From Desertivirga xinjiangensis (GTDB lineage: Bacteria > Bacteroidota > Bacteroidia > Sphingobacteriales > Sphingobacteriaceae), in assembly GCF_024436435.1 (NCBI RefSeq), contig NZ_JAFMZP010000005.1, forward strand, positions 124,001 through 188,000: 64,000 nucleotides of DNA, written 5' to 3'. The notes below the pieces were generated by a model that was not told where the DNA came from, ran no database searches, and saw only the letters and a program-made list of their open reading frames with translations. Numbering within the stretch: position 1 is the stretch's first letter; each line of letters begins with the position of its first letter. Below, in pieces: positions 44,360 to 51,719 of this stretch. A program made the position numbers and the translations under genes.

Positions 44360-44389
44360 AATAGCGAAAATAAGGGAATGTTTTCTGGC

Positions 44390-44896
44390 TTAGGATTTGT
44401 TTAATGTCAATAGCAATTCGTCTAAGTTGCCTAAGGCCATTGTAAAGCCTTCCTTGAATCCAAGTTCAATTACCTTTTCAAGATCAGCAAGACTTTGATA
44501 TTTTGCTGTAATTGTTACTGTGGTTTTATGGTCTCTTTCACTGAAATTATTCGTCCAGAGTGTCCTTGGCATAGTTTGATCAACGCTTCCGTTTTCATCG
44601 CAGAATGCGTCTAATCCCGTGTAGCTCTTTTTAGGATCGATTTTTTGGTAGTCATTTTTACACCAATGTTTCTGACCTTCCGGGCTAAGCATATGATACA
44701 ACCACATTCCGCCTTCTCTGAAATCCATTGATTTAGTTACTGTCTGATAGGGTTTGGGAGCCCACCATTGATCGAGGAGTTCTGGCTCGGTCCAGGCACT
44801 CCAAACCAGGTCAAGGTTTGCGTCAAATTCTCTTTTTACATTTACGGTGTTGTTTTCTTTGTCGACAGCAAAGTCAAATAATAGTACTGTTTTCAT
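44390..44896 (-). CDS. SRPBCC/AHSA1-family protein
   Basis: A 168-residue protein of the START-like AHSA1 fold. It has [31 protein letters not shown] near the N-terminus, as in activator-of-Hsp90-ATPase-like bacterial proteins, then [18 protein letters not shown] and [17 protein letters not shown] at the end. A hydrophobic ligand cavity is expected; the ligand is unknown. Its ATG overlaps the stop of the ArsR gene (ATGA, 4 bp), so translation is coupled. ArsR plus SRPBCC is a common two-gene unit in Bacteroidota. Confidence 0.9.
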   Translation of the reverse strand: MKTVLLFDFAVDKENNTVNVKREFDANLDLVWSAWTEPELLDQWWAPKPYQTVTKSMDFREGGMWLYHMLSPEGQKHWCKNDYQKIDPKKSYTGLDAFCDENGSVDQTMPRTLWTNNFSERDHKTTVTITAKYQSLADLEKVIELGFKEGFTMALGNLDELLLTLNKS

Positions 44897-45213
44897 GTTT
44901 TTGGTTTTTTGATTGTTGATAATAGTTCATCTAGTTGACTGAAACGAGTTTCCCAGATTTTACGGAACTGTTCCAGCCATTTGTCTATTTCTTTCATTCT
45001 CTCCACTTCAAGCCGGTAATAAATCTCCCTGCCTTTCTGTTCGCCTTTTACCAGTTCGCACTCTGTCAAAATGCGTAGATGTTTTGAAACTGCTTGTCGT
45101 GATGTATTAAACTGTTCGGCAATGGCATTTGGTGTCATTGCTTGCAGGGCTATCAGGGTAATGATTGCCCGTCTGGTTGGGTCAGCAACTGCCTGGAAAA
45201 TATCTCTTCTCAT
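44893..45213 (-). CDS. ArsR-family transcriptional regulator
   Basis: A 106-residue winged-helix protein: [20 protein letters not shown], then the recognition region [24 protein letters not shown] and the wing [10 protein letters not shown]. It has none of the metal-binding cysteines of arsenic sensors, so it belongs to the group paired with SRPBCC genes. A promoter with a TATATTTG -7 box overlapped by a GTTGCA-N8-TGCAAC dyad lies 28 bp upstream, which suggests it represses itself and the SRPBCC gene. Confidence 0.92.
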   Translation of the reverse strand: MRRDIFQAVADPTRRAIITLIALQAMTPNAIAEQFNTSRQAVSKHLRILTECELVKGEQKGREIYYRLEVERMKEIDKWLEQFRKIWETRFSQLDELLSTIKKPKT

Positions 45214-45240
45214 GTTTCAGTGGTTTTATGAAACTAAACG

Positions 45241-45276
45241 GTTGCAAATATAAATGCAACTGATCGGTTTCGCAAA
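45241..45276 (-). promoter_or_regulatory. promoter and autoregulatory dyad of the ArsR/SRPBCC operon
   Basis: On the minus strand TTTG (45276-45273), a 20-bp spacer and TATATTTG (45252-45245) form a promoter. GTTGCA-N8-TGCAAC (45241-45260) is a perfect dyad covering the -7 box. Protein binding there would block transcription. ArsR as the binder is inferred from position. Confidence 0.65.
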
Positions 45277-45380
45277 TTGTTTTAAGAAAAATTGTGTTTA
45301 GAAGGCGTTGGGGAAATTACAAAAGGATTGCTTAATGTGATGCGAAAAATTCTGAACTTGGCCCGTATAACCAGGTAAGA

Positions 45381-46406
45381 ATGGAAATAGGAATAGATAG
45401 CTTCGCTTCGGCATTATACGGATCAAATACCTTGACACCGGTCATAGCTATGGAGCAATTGCTGGAACGCATCAAGTTGGCAGATGAGGTCGGTCTGGAT
45501 GTTTTTGGAATCGGAGAACACCATAAAAAAGAGTTTCTGGATTCAGCTACTGCGGTGATCCTTGCTGCAGCGGCTGCGCAAACCCGCCGGATTCGCTTGA
45601 CGAGCGCAGTGACTGTCCTGAGCGCAGCTGATCCGGTTAGGGTCTTTCAAAGCTTCGCTACGCTGGACCTGATCTCAAAGGGACGCGCTGAAATAGTTGT
45701 GGGGCGCGGTTCATCAATAGAAGCTTACCCGCTTTTTGGCTTCAACCTTAATGATTATGATGCCTTGTTCCGGGAAAAGCTTGAGCTTCTACTGCAAATC
45801 CGTGAGCAGGAATTTGTTAGCTGGTCCGGGCGCTTTCGCCCTGCACTTGATAATCAGCCGGTTTACCCGAGACCTTACCAGGAAAAGATACCCGTATGGC
45901 TTGGGGTAGGTGGTACCCCCGAATCCTTCGCCCGTGCCGGAGCGTTAGGCTTGCCGCTTATGGTAGCTATCATCGGCGGAAATACACATCGCTTCAGGCC
46001 ACTTATTGATCTGTATAAAGATGCAGGTGCACGCGCCGGATTTGGGCAAGACCAACTGAAGGTTGGATTACATTCGCCCGGATATGTAGGTACTGATAAT
46101 GATGCCGCAATAACTGAATACTATCCAGGCTATGCTGAGTTGTGGACGAAATTAGGGAGGGAGCGCGGCTGGCCACCGGTTACCAGGCAACAGTTCGATC
46201 AGCTGATCGGGCCGAAAGGCGTTTTGCTTGTGGGAGGGCCGGAAAGGGTGGCCGAGAAACTGCTGGCACACAGCGAGTCGCTTGGTGGAATTTCCCGGTT
46301 TACTTTCCAGATGGATAATGCGGGATTGACACACCAGCAGCTGATGCGTTCGATCGAACTGATCGGTTCGAAAGTGATTCCTTTGCTGAGATCCGAAAAG
46401 GCTTAG
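45381..46406 (+). CDS. LLM-class flavin-dependent oxidoreductase
   Basis: A 341-residue luciferase-like monooxygenase-fold protein: LDVFGIGEHHKKEFLDSATAVILAA, RIRLTSAVTVLSAADPVRVFQ, GRAEIVVGRGSSIEAYPLFGF and PVWLGVGGTPESFARAG. The EHH motif and GRG-S segment shape the FMN site in this class. Bacterial members oxidise varied small organics and the substrate is unknown. The gene is divergent from the ArsR operon across 167 bp and ends at a strong terminator shared with the S46 peptidase gene. No flavin reductase is adjacent. Confidence 0.88.
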   Translation: MEIGIDSFASALYGSNTLTPVIAMEQLLERIKLADEVGLDVFGIGEHHKKEFLDSATAVILAAAAAQTRRIRLTSAVTVLSAADPVRVFQSFATLDLISKGRAEIVVGRGSSIEAYPLFGFNLNDYDALFREKLELLLQIREQEFVSWSGRFRPALDNQPVYPRPYQEKIPVWLGVGGTPESFARAGALGLPLMVAIIGGNTHRFRPLIDLYKDAGARAGFGQDQLKVGLHSPGYVGTDNDAAITEYYPGYAELWTKLGRERGWPPVTRQQFDQLIGPKGVLLVGGPERVAEKLLAHSESLGGISRFTFQMDNAGLTHQQLMRSIELIGSKVIPLLRSEKA

Positions 46407-46496
46407 TTTGCTACGTATCGAGCTTAATGAATACGCCACTCAAATAGAGGAAAGCAGCACTTCTCAAAGCCGAAAAAAAGCAATTAACAGATTAAA

Positions 46497-46535
46497 AAAC
46501 AAGGCTGTCTTAAAAGACTTAAGACAGCCTTGTTT
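46497..46535. terminator. bidirectional terminator, 17-bp perfect stem
   Basis: AAACAAGGCTGTCTTAA (46497-46513) pairs completely with 46519-46535 around the loop AAGAC. A/T-rich outer ends serve both strands. It separates the LLM gene from the convergent S46 gene. Confidence 0.88.
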
Positions 46536-46552
46536 GTAATAGCTTAGACTAT

Positions 46553-48730
46553 CTAATTATTCTTAATGCCAATTTCTTTTAGCAGAAACCCTGCTTTATC
46601 AACCTTTGATGCTACCCACAACACATACCGGATATCCACACCAATAGACCTGCTATAATTCTCGTTCCAGGCATAATCATTAATTGTTGCTTCGTAAGCC
46701 CTGTCGAAATTCACTCCAACCAGCTCGCCATAGGCGTTCATTATTGGGGAGCCCGAGTTGCCGCCCGTAGTGTCCATATTGTAGAGGAAGGCTACAGGTA
46801 CATCGTTCAGATCATTCTTTGCGAAGGGTCCAAAATCTTTTGCCTGCCACAGGTTCTTAATAACCGGCGGATAACGGTAATCCGGGTTATCGGTACTGCC
46901 TTTTTCCAACAGGCCCTTAATGGTGGTAAAAGGCTTCATATAAGTAGCATCAGAAGGGGAGTAGCCTCTCACATAACCGTAGGTTAGCCTTAAGGTACTG
47001 TTGGCATCCGGAATGAATAGCTGTTTCTTATGCAGTTCTTTCATCGCTACATAATCGCCCATTAGTTTGTTCAATAAGCCTTCAGTGCGGTCTCTTTCAT
47101 GTTTGCTTTCAAAGATCTGCTTGCTTAAACCTATTTCGAAGTTTAGCAGGGCATCATTATAAGAGCTTAGCGTAGTGGACGATTTCAATAGCGTGTTCAG
47201 TACATAATTTTCATCCTTCAGTCTGGTGTATTCCAGGGTGCTGCCTATAAATTTGTCGATCTGTTCCTGGTTACTAAAGCCTTTAGTGATCATCTTGTCT
47301 ACGATCTGGATGCGTTGATTTTTGGGAAGCTGTGAAGCGTCTAATAGCATTTTTGTGAAGATTGTCCTGTCGGCATCCAGGTCATAACTATCGTATATCT
47401 GTTTTAAATTAGCTGAGAGGAACTTGACGCTGTCGGTATAAAATTTTTCTTTCAGGGCCCCAGGTTTCGCCGCCATTCTCATTTTAAAAGAATTGATCTG
47501 CCGGGCTACACTCAATAAGCTGGTGCTGCTATAGATCTGTGCCAGCCACATATCGCGGTAAACGCTACTATAGATCACTTTATAAAGCTGGTCGATGTCG
47601 CTCATCAGGTTACCATAATTCTTTTTTAGTTCAATATCCGAATTGATGAAGGCAGCTAGTTCTGCGTCCTCTTTAGCTTTTTGCTCAACAAGGTTGAGGC
47701 CCTTTAGTCCTTTAAGCTTACCGCGGTAGTTTTTCAATACATTTGCATTGCGTTTGATCCTTGTTGAGAGCTTTAATTCGGTAGCACGGTTCTTCTTCCC
47801 GGTTTCTTCCAGTACTTTGTTCTGATAATCATACAGATTGGCGGTGTAGGGAAGCAGGTATTCCTGCTGGTAACGGATGAATTGAGATGGCCGGTTTCTA
47901 AAAGTCCTGCCGGGATAGCCAAGGATGAAAACAAAGTCTTCTTCACTTACGCCATTTGCGTTCACCTTCAAGAACTTCTTCGGGGTGTAGGGTACGTTGT
48001 CTTTGGAGTATTGAGCTGAACTTCCGTCGGGTGCTACATAGGCCCTCATGAATGCAAAGTCGCCGGTATGCCTGGGCCATACCCAGTTATCTGTTTCACC
48101 TCCGAATTCACCGATGTCGCGTCTGGGTACATAAACCAACCTTACGTCCTGAATAGTTTTGTACCTGAATAATACATAGGTTTTCCCAATAAACATCTCA
48201 GACACCTCAGCCCTGATGGTTTTATCGCTGCTTTCTGCCTGCCGGGCAATATCCTTCATCTTATCATTGATGATGCGTATACGAGCCGCAGGGTCAGTGA
48301 TGCCTGTTACGGCACCGAGGACCTGCGCAGAAACGTCTTCATAGCTGTCGGTGATGCGGCAGGTGAGGCCTTTAGCGGAGATTTCCTTTTGTTTGGAACC
48401 GGCTACAAAGCCATTTTCAAGGTAGTCGTTTTCCGGAGAACTTGCCTGCTGGACAGCACTAAAGGCACAATGATGATTAGTAATGATCAAGCCTTCATTC
48501 GATATGAACGAGCCGGTACATCCGCCGACATTTACTAATGCATCGATCAGGCTTATGCTGTCGGGATTGTAAATTTCTTTCTGGCTGATCTTTAGTCCCG
48601 CCTTATTTAAGTCAATTTTATTCAACTCACTCAGGGGAAACATGCCTTCGTCGAATGGACGGTAGGCAGAGACGCCAACCAACAATGCAACGAGGGCAAG
48701 GCCTCCGAAGGTTTTCCTGCTAAATTTCAT
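46553..48730 (-). CDS. S46-family dipeptidyl-peptidase, DPP11-like
   Basis: A 725-residue periplasmic serine peptidase with a signal peptide (about 1-22). The triad fits H87 (TNHHCAF), D224 (RHTGDFAFMR) and S659 (TGGNSGSP). The helical cap domain is in the middle (about 290-570). In S46 peptidases the residue after FD near the end sets specificity: Gly for hydrophobic P1 (DPP7), Arg for Asp/Glu (DPP11). Here it is R677 in GVNFDRAYE, which points to DPP11-type cutting after acidic residues. It frees dipeptides from oligopeptides for uptake. It is a single gene, ending at a shared terminator. Confidence 0.93.
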   Translation of the reverse strand: MKFSRKTFGGLALVALLVGVSAYRPFDEGMFPLSELNKIDLNKAGLKISQKEIYNPDSISLIDALVNVGGCTGSFISNEGLIITNHHCAFSAVQQASSPENDYLENGFVAGSKQKEISAKGLTCRITDSYEDVSAQVLGAVTGITDPAARIRIINDKMKDIARQAESSDKTIRAEVSEMFIGKTYVLFRYKTIQDVRLVYVPRRDIGEFGGETDNWVWPRHTGDFAFMRAYVAPDGSSAQYSKDNVPYTPKKFLKVNANGVSEEDFVFILGYPGRTFRNRPSQFIRYQQEYLLPYTANLYDYQNKVLEETGKKNRATELKLSTRIKRNANVLKNYRGKLKGLKGLNLVEQKAKEDAELAAFINSDIELKKNYGNLMSDIDQLYKVIYSSVYRDMWLAQIYSSTSLLSVARQINSFKMRMAAKPGALKEKFYTDSVKFLSANLKQIYDSYDLDADRTIFTKMLLDASQLPKNQRIQIVDKMITKGFSNQEQIDKFIGSTLEYTRLKDENYVLNTLLKSSTTLSSYNDALLNFEIGLSKQIFESKHERDRTEGLLNKLMGDYVAMKELHKKQLFIPDANSTLRLTYGYVRGYSPSDATYMKPFTTIKGLLEKGSTDNPDYRYPPVIKNLWQAKDFGPFAKNDLNDVPVAFLYNMDTTGGNSGSPIMNAYGELVGVNFDRAYEATINDYAWNENYSRSIGVDIRYVLWVASKVDKAGFLLKEIGIKNN

Positions 48731-48827
48731 GATGTATTGAGTATTTGTGTGTAACGATGCAAAGGTAGTGTTATTTGTAAGTTATAAGTTGTAAGTAGTG
48801 CTAAGTTATAAGTAGACCAAAAAGAAA

Positions 48828-48852
48828 GCCCCCGGCGTAAATGGCCGGGGGC
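48828..48852 (-). terminator. terminator of the small basic protein gene
   Basis: Stem GCCCCCGGC / GCCGGGGGC (48828-48836 and 48844-48852) with loop GTAAATG. On the minus strand it is followed by TTTCTTTTT. It lies 13 bp past the stop of the 48866 gene. Confidence 0.82.
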
Positions 48853-48865
48853 CGGTCAGAACAAT

Positions 48866-49243
48866 TTAGTTTCTGTGCCCGTAATACCGGTCGTTACTCC
48901 GGTTATGGTGCCAATGATTGTCCCTTTTGTGTTTTTTGCGTTGTCCCGGAGGCATGCCATGGGGATGTCTGCGGTAATTATCCCTGTCGCCGCGGTGATA
49001 AACCTTCACCCTGTCTGTGCGGATCTCATAGTGAGCGGGAATGGTCCTGCCGAAGATGGCGCCGCCTGTGCGTCTCGCAGGCACCCAAACCCTGCGTTCG
49101 CGCACTTGCCAATGGTATGAACCATTGTTGTCACGGCATACTTCCCTTTCATCATACCTGCGGATCTCGTTCCGGGAATGCGACTGTCCTGATGCTGAGC
49201 CCAATGCTGCAATGAGCGCCAGCGATAAAAGAATTTTTTTCAT
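48866..49243 (-). CDS. small secreted basic, His/Arg-rich protein
   Basis: A 125-residue protein from ATG 49243 (MKKILLSLALIAALGSASGQ); ATG 49249 two codons earlier is also possible. A signal peptide of about 20 residues is followed by a mature protein very rich in Arg, His, Tyr and Asn. The middle has WQVRERRVWVPARRTGG and IPAHYEIRTDRVKVYHRG, with a YxxRTDRV pattern seen in short YXWxP-type periplasmic proteins. The last 35 residues carry several His (HPHG, NHWHHN), a possible metal or anion site. I do not recognise a family with confidence. Signal peptide and terminator on this strand show that the plus-strand frame here is a shadow. Confidence 0.7.
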   Translation of the reverse strand: MKKILLSLALIAALGSASGQSHSRNEIRRYDEREVCRDNNGSYHWQVRERRVWVPARRTGGAIFGRTIPAHYEIRTDRVKVYHRGDRDNYRRHPHGMPPGQRKKHKRDNHWHHNRSNDRYYGHRN

Positions 49244-49450
49244 TACCATAATTTGTTTCTAAGTGGCAATGAAGCGATCATGAGAGCTCATGATGGTTTC
49301 ATCTTAAATGTGTGTTTGTGTGTCCCATAAAACGACGCCTTGCTGCCTTCTGGTATAAATATGACGCAGAATTGATGCAAATGGTTTCATCGTAAACAAT
49401 ACTTACCGTGAAATTACTTCTTTCTGCCTGTGGCAGAGGTATATTTGTGC

Positions 49451-49921
49451 ATGGCAGAAGACTTACTTATTGCATCAGGAAACAAAGATGAACAGTACCG
49501 TTCATTGCTTCCGCAGATCAAAGCGTTGGTAGAGGGTGAAACAGATCTGGTTGCTAACCTGGCAAATATAGCAGCCGCGCTGAAAGAACAGTTTGATTTT
49601 TTCTGGGTAGGGTTTTACCTGGTTAAAAATGATGAACTGGTTTTAGGGCCTTTCCAGGGACCTGTGGCCTGCACCAGGATAGCCAGGGGAAAAGGGGTAT
49701 GCGGCGCTGCGCGCGAACAGTCGAAAACGCTTATCGTCCCCGATGTGGAAGCTTTTCCGGGGCACATTTCCTGCAATTCTTTATCGAAGTCGGAAATTGT
49801 GGTGCCCTTGATCCGGGCCGGCGAAGTATGGGCGGTTCTGGATGTAGACAGTGAATATTTGGCGCATTTTGACTCAACAGATCAAAAACACCTGGAGGAA
49901 ATAGTGGGACTGATCCAATAG
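49451..49921 (+). CDS. msrC: free methionine-(R)-sulfoxide reductase (GAF domain)
   Basis: A 156-residue single GAF-domain protein from ATG 49451; a GTG seven codons earlier is not favoured. FFWVGFYLVKNDELVLGPFQG and the three reductase cysteines C74 (VACTRI), C84 (GKGVCG) and C108 (HISCNS) match E. coli fRMsr C84, C94 and C118 with the same spacings of 10 and 24. The enzyme reduces free methionine-R-sulfoxide with thioredoxin, protecting against oxidants. TATATTTG at 49440-49447 is a perfect -7 box only three bases before the ATG, so the mRNA may be leaderless if that box is used. Confidence 0.93.
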   Translation: MAEDLLIASGNKDEQYRSLLPQIKALVEGETDLVANLANIAAALKEQFDFFWVGFYLVKNDELVLGPFQGPVACTRIARGKGVCGAAREQSKTLIVPDVEAFPGHISCNSLSKSEIVVPLIRAGEVWAVLDVDSEYLAHFDSTDQKHLEEIVGLIQ

Positions 49922-49948
49922 CTAAATCCTCCAGGTCATCATACTATT

Positions 49949-50386
49949 TTATTGCTTAAACTTTAATAAAAACGCATCCGACAACTTTATCAGGTTGGCA
50001 TAAGTTGAATCGATTGAGGATATCTTAAGTTTTTCGTTAGTGAAATAGCTTGCCGCCTGCTCATCCGATTTATTCCCTTTGTCCGCTTCAAACTGATGCA
50101 TCCAGTCGTTCATAAGGTCGTCCGCCTTACTTAGTTTATTCTGAAGTTGTGCAATGGTGTCCTTTTCCCTGATGATATCCATGCCCGGATAATGTTTAAC
50201 CAGGCTATCTAGATTCTCAGCAAGGGTGTCCAGCTTTCGCTTGTTTTTGTAAGCAAGTTCAGCATCGAGCATCACTTCATCGTGTATCGTGACCACTTCG
50301 TCGCGTATCGATTTGTAATCCGCATTTTGTCTACAAGACATACACCAGGTTGCTGTTATTATTGCAAGTAAAAATATTCTCTTCAT
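49949..50386 (-). CDS. hypothetical lipoprotein
   Basis: A 145-residue protein with a lipoprotein signal MKRIFLLAIITATWCMSC (acylated Cys at 18). The mature part is helical and charged, with heptad-like stretches (VVTIHDEVMLDAELAYKNKRK and IAQLQNKLSKADDLMNDWMHQ), probably a coiled coil. Similar Bacteroidota proteins have been labelled viral A-type inclusion protein for their coiled coil only. Function unknown. It is 13 bp downstream of the BNR-protein gene on the same strand and is likely the last gene of that locus. Confidence 0.75.
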   Translation of the reverse strand: MKRIFLLAIITATWCMSCRQNADYKSIRDEVVTIHDEVMLDAELAYKNKRKLDTLAENLDSLVKHYPGMDIIREKDTIAQLQNKLSKADDLMNDWMHQFEADKGNKSDEQAASYFTNEKLKISSIDSTYANLIKLSDAFLLKFKQ

Positions 50387-50399
50387 TGTTGTTATTGAC

Positions 50400-51719
50400 T
50401 TATTTTAAATGGACGGCTCTGTAATAGACAGCCGGTTTATTGTTAAGCTCCCTGACCCAGGCGACAATCAACTTATTATTTAAAACTGAAATAACCGCAT
50501 GATGATCATTATGCGATCCGTCGGTTACATCGATCGATTTCTCTTCCTCGGCATCCTGCAGGATCTTCAGGCTGATCCGGGATTTTACTCCTGGCATCTG
50601 AGTATGTGGCATCCTGGAATGATCTCCCTTATGCTGATGTTTAGGTCCTTCCGCTTTTTCATGTCCCTCAACCGGTTCTTCAAAAACTAATGCCTGCCTG
50701 CCTTCTGGCAAGGTGACCATCTGGGGATGGCGACCCTCGCTGCTGATTAGAGAGCGATTGGAAAAGCCTTCATTTAAAGCACGGGTATGGTATATACCTG
50801 GCTTCCCTTCCGCAGCAGTAAACCAAACAGCATGTATGCCGTTGCGGCCTGTCGCCAGGGTCGGGCCAGAATGGGGACAACCTTCTATTTGCCAGTGATC
50901 ATTGCTTAGGGCCTGTTCGGCGCTAAAAGTCTGTCCGTTATTATCTGAGGAGATATAGACAATATCCCGTACTTGTTTGCCTAAAAGCTTTTCAGGAAAC
51001 GTAATGCTGCGATAAGCGATATGGATCACTCCATTTTTATCACAAAAGAGGTCGGTGCGGCAGCATTCGCAGGTGCTTTTATTGAGACAGCTGTCGGCGC
51101 CGAAACCTGTTCCTGCAGAGGTTTTTGAAAGGAAGAGGGCTGAGCCTTTCTCTGCTTTTCCGTAACGGCCATCAAGCCAGATGGCCGCAATTTCACCGCC
51201 TTTCAGCCTTGAGATGTCAAAAAAGCCCCTTCCATGAGCATGAGAGGTGTCGGAGTGGAGGAAAGATGAGGGCGACCATGTTTTTCCATTGTCAGCAGAC
51301 AAGCTGTAATAGATAGCCCCTGCATAGGGATTTTTCTCGTTTACAAATCTTTTAGAATAAACAGCCAGCACCGTTCCATCGTTCTTAAAGGCAACCTTGC
51401 CCATGCTTTCGGCCGAAGCTGCGCAACCGGCGGAAGCGGGGATAACAACAGGCGCTAAAAATCTGCCGGCAGCGGAATCGTACACAGCATATTGCAAGCG
51501 GTTTAAGGAGTCGCTTCCGCTCTTAGCCGTCCAGCAAAGTACCGGATTATTATGATTATCACGGCTAAAATAAGGTCCTGCGGACTCGATGCTTTGTGTA
51601 TCCACCGCGTTTTCGGCGGAGTTTTCCCGCGTGGGTTGCTTGCAGCTGAAGGCAACAGAAAGCCATAGGAACAGTCCGGCCAGGGCTTTAAAAGTTTTTC
51701 TATAAGTTTGCATTCGCAT
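50400..51719 (-). CDS. BNR-repeat (sialidase-like) lipoprotein with CxCC motif
   Basis: A 439-residue protein from ATG 51719 or 51713, which overlaps the end of the TonB receptor gene. A signal peptide ends AFSC (lipid anchor likely). The rest is a six-bladed propeller with sialidase-type Asp boxes such as SADNGKTWSPSSF and SSDNNGQTFSAEQ. There is no Arg triad or FRIP motif that would prove sialidase activity. The stretch SCLNKSTCECCRTDLFC has five Cys in 17 residues, which could bind metal or form disulfides. A His-rich loop (HEKAEGPKHQHKGDHSRMPH) follows later. With the TonB receptor upstream it may be a surface metal or ligand-binding partner. Confidence 0.75.
   Translation of the reverse strand: MRMQTYRKTFKALAGLFLWLSVAFSCKQPTRENSAENAVDTQSIESAGPYFSRDNHNNPVLCWTAKSGSDSLNRLQYAVYDSAAGRFLAPVVIPASAGCAASAESMGKVAFKNDGTVLAVYSKRFVNEKNPYAGAIYYSLSADNGKTWSPSSFLHSDTSHAHGRGFFDISRLKGGEIAAIWLDGRYGKAEKGSALFLSKTSAGTGFGADSCLNKSTCECCRTDLFCDKNGVIHIAYRSITFPEKLLGKQVRDIVYISSDNNGQTFSAEQALSNDHWQIEGCPHSGPTLATGRNGIHAVWFTAAEGKPGIYHTRALNEGFSNRSLISSEGRHPQMVTLPEGRQALVFEEPVEGHEKAEGPKHQHKGDHSRMPHTQMPGVKSRISLKILQDAEEEKSIDVTDGSHNDHHAVISVLNNKLIVAWVRELNNKPAVYYRAVHLK

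Noticed and set aside
44132-44393. Two plus-strand open frames of 69-75 codons
   Set aside because: They lie inside the RNase P RNA gene on the other strand and encode nothing family-like.
48841-49215. Cys-rich 124-codon plus-strand frame
   Set aside because: It is antisense to the His/Arg-rich secreted protein, which has a signal peptide and a terminator on the minus strand.
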